Positions 63,566-64,000 of a stretch of 64,000 nucleotides of DNA are shown here, one piece after another. Source of the stretch: Aporhodopirellula aestuarii (lineage in GTDB: Bacteria; Planctomycetota; Planctomycetia; Pirellulales; Pirellulaceae); assembly GCF_023701485.1 (NCBI RefSeq), contig NZ_JAMQBK010000001.1, forward strand, positions 27,152 through 91,151. Reading direction: 5' to 3'. The position numbers were made by a program, and so were the translations under genes. The notes beneath the pieces were generated by a model. The model did no database searches, was not told the DNA's origin, and saw only the letters and a program-made list of their open reading frames with translations. Position 1 is the first letter of the stretch. Every line of letters begins with the position of its first letter.

Positions 63566-64000
63566 ATGAATCGTTCCATATCTACCACGGGTATCCAGCG
63601 AGCAGGAACCCTCCTCGCAATGGCGTTCTTGATCGGATTCGTCTGCACGCCTGTGTCGGCCCAACAGGCCGGAGGCACGCAAGACACCGCTCAGGGCGCG
63701 ACCCAGGGCGGAACACAGGGCGGTGGCCTGACCCCCGACCAAGCCTTCTCCGCCGGGGTGACTCGCACGGGGATCGTTGGGCAAGCCACGACCACGCCGG
63801 TCGGCGCATCGGCGGCATCGAGTGCGGGCGGAACAACGGGTGGTGCCACGGGAGGCCGAAGTGCATTCGGGGGTGGTTTTGGAGGCGGGCTGGGCGCCGC
63901 GTTCGGCAACCTGTTCAACAACAACACCTCGAGCAGCAGCTCAACACCCGCGATTCGGACGCGATTGCGAGCCAGCATTGAGATCATGCCGGGCACGCTG
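63566..64000 (+). CDS. Secreted Gly/Ser/Thr-rich protein, cut by window end
   Basis: The frame is open from the ATG at 63566 to the last base, 145 codons, so the C-terminus is missing. A signal peptide (RAGTLLAMAFLIGFVCTPVSA, cut before QQAGG) precedes a low-complexity stretch of Gly, Thr, Gln and Ala (TQGATQGGTQGGG-like), a GGRSAFGGGFGGGLGAAFG segment and NNNTSSSSS. After that comes PAIRTRLRASIEIMPGTL, which looks like the start of a folded domain. The function cannot be judged from this part; a cell-surface or adhesive role would suit the leader and spacer. Confidence 0.7.
   Translation, partial: MNRSISTTGIQRAGTLLAMAFLIGFVCTPVSAQQAGGTQDTAQGATQGGTQGGGLTPDQAFSAGVTRTGIVGQATTTPVGASAASSAGGTTGGATGGRSAFGGGFGGGLGAAFGNLFNNNTSSSSSTPAIRTRLRASIEIMPGTL

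Noticed and set aside
1-64000. CRISPR arrays, rRNA or tRNA genes, prophage
   Set aside because: No regularly spaced direct repeats, no rRNA signatures or cloverleaf-type sequences that I could recognise, and no phage structural genes.

Overview
The window is about 64 kb of a moderately GC-rich bacterial chromosome that reads as a planctomycete of the Rhodopirellula/Pirellulaceae type. The clues are two DUF1559 proteins with pilin-like ends, two secreted PQQ-like beta-propeller proteins carrying a WPQWRGP motif, a ThuA-domain protein, a Tat-exported Gfo/Idh/MocA oxidoreductase, a DUF116-polyprenyl synthetase fusion beside a squalene/hopene cyclase-type gene, many lineage-specific hypothetical proteins, and long intergenic stretches filled with short hairpin-rich repeats. 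I see no rRNA, tRNA, CRISPR array, complete insertion sequence or prophage. The assignment is inferred from gene content only.

Layout. 0-3.5 kb: MYG1-family protein, esterase, and a LexA-type winged-helix protein with an apparent frameshift. 3.5-8.4 kb: a tight three-gene minus-strand operon encoding a winged-helix protein, a P-loop ATPase, and a RecB-type nuclease fused to an FtsK motor; this is the strongest candidate for an undescribed DNA-processing or defence system. 9.2-11.3 kb: frameshifted DUF1559 gene, small lipoprotein, tandem repeats. 11.4-13.1 kb: a single protein combining a two-helix channel module, RCK domain, response-regulator receiver and HPt domain. 13.8-21.4 kb: GTP-dependent PEP carboxykinase, then two pairs of overlapping genes for secreted or membrane-anchored proteins. 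21.4-26.7 kb: a MITE, ThuA protein, an ExbB/ExbD-like operon, and a glucose-6-phosphate isomerase relative that has lost its catalytic motifs. 26.8-29.9 kb: oxidoreductase, mtnA and a DoxX-like protein. 29.9-36.3 kb: chorismate-lyase-like protein, DUF116-polyprenyl synthetase, class II terpene cyclase, and a divergent DAHP synthase. 36.8-42.3 kb: MBL-fold hydrolase, repeat-rich DNA, hisC, and a conserved protein of unknown function. 42.4-47.7 kb: Nramp-like transporter, DUF2891 protein, CorA, ThiH-like radical SAM enzyme. 48-59.3 kb: hisB, beta-propeller protein, sufU-sufS-xseA-EamA in an overlapping run, a second beta-propeller, ftsH and rsgA. 59.9-64 kb: apt, DksA/TraR zinc-finger protein, a large secreted protein, and a secreted Gly-rich protein cut by the window end.

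Most of the 48-61 kb block is housekeeping (Fe-S assembly, DNA repair, membrane proteolysis, ribosome assembly, purine salvage). The isoprenoid/chorismate block at 30-36 kb may supply a polycyclic terpenoid or a prenylated aromatic compound; this is inference from neighbourhood. Two genes (2.6-3.0 kb and 9.2-10.4 kb) carry single-base frame disruptions at short homopolymers, so sequencing error must be excluded before either is treated as broken.
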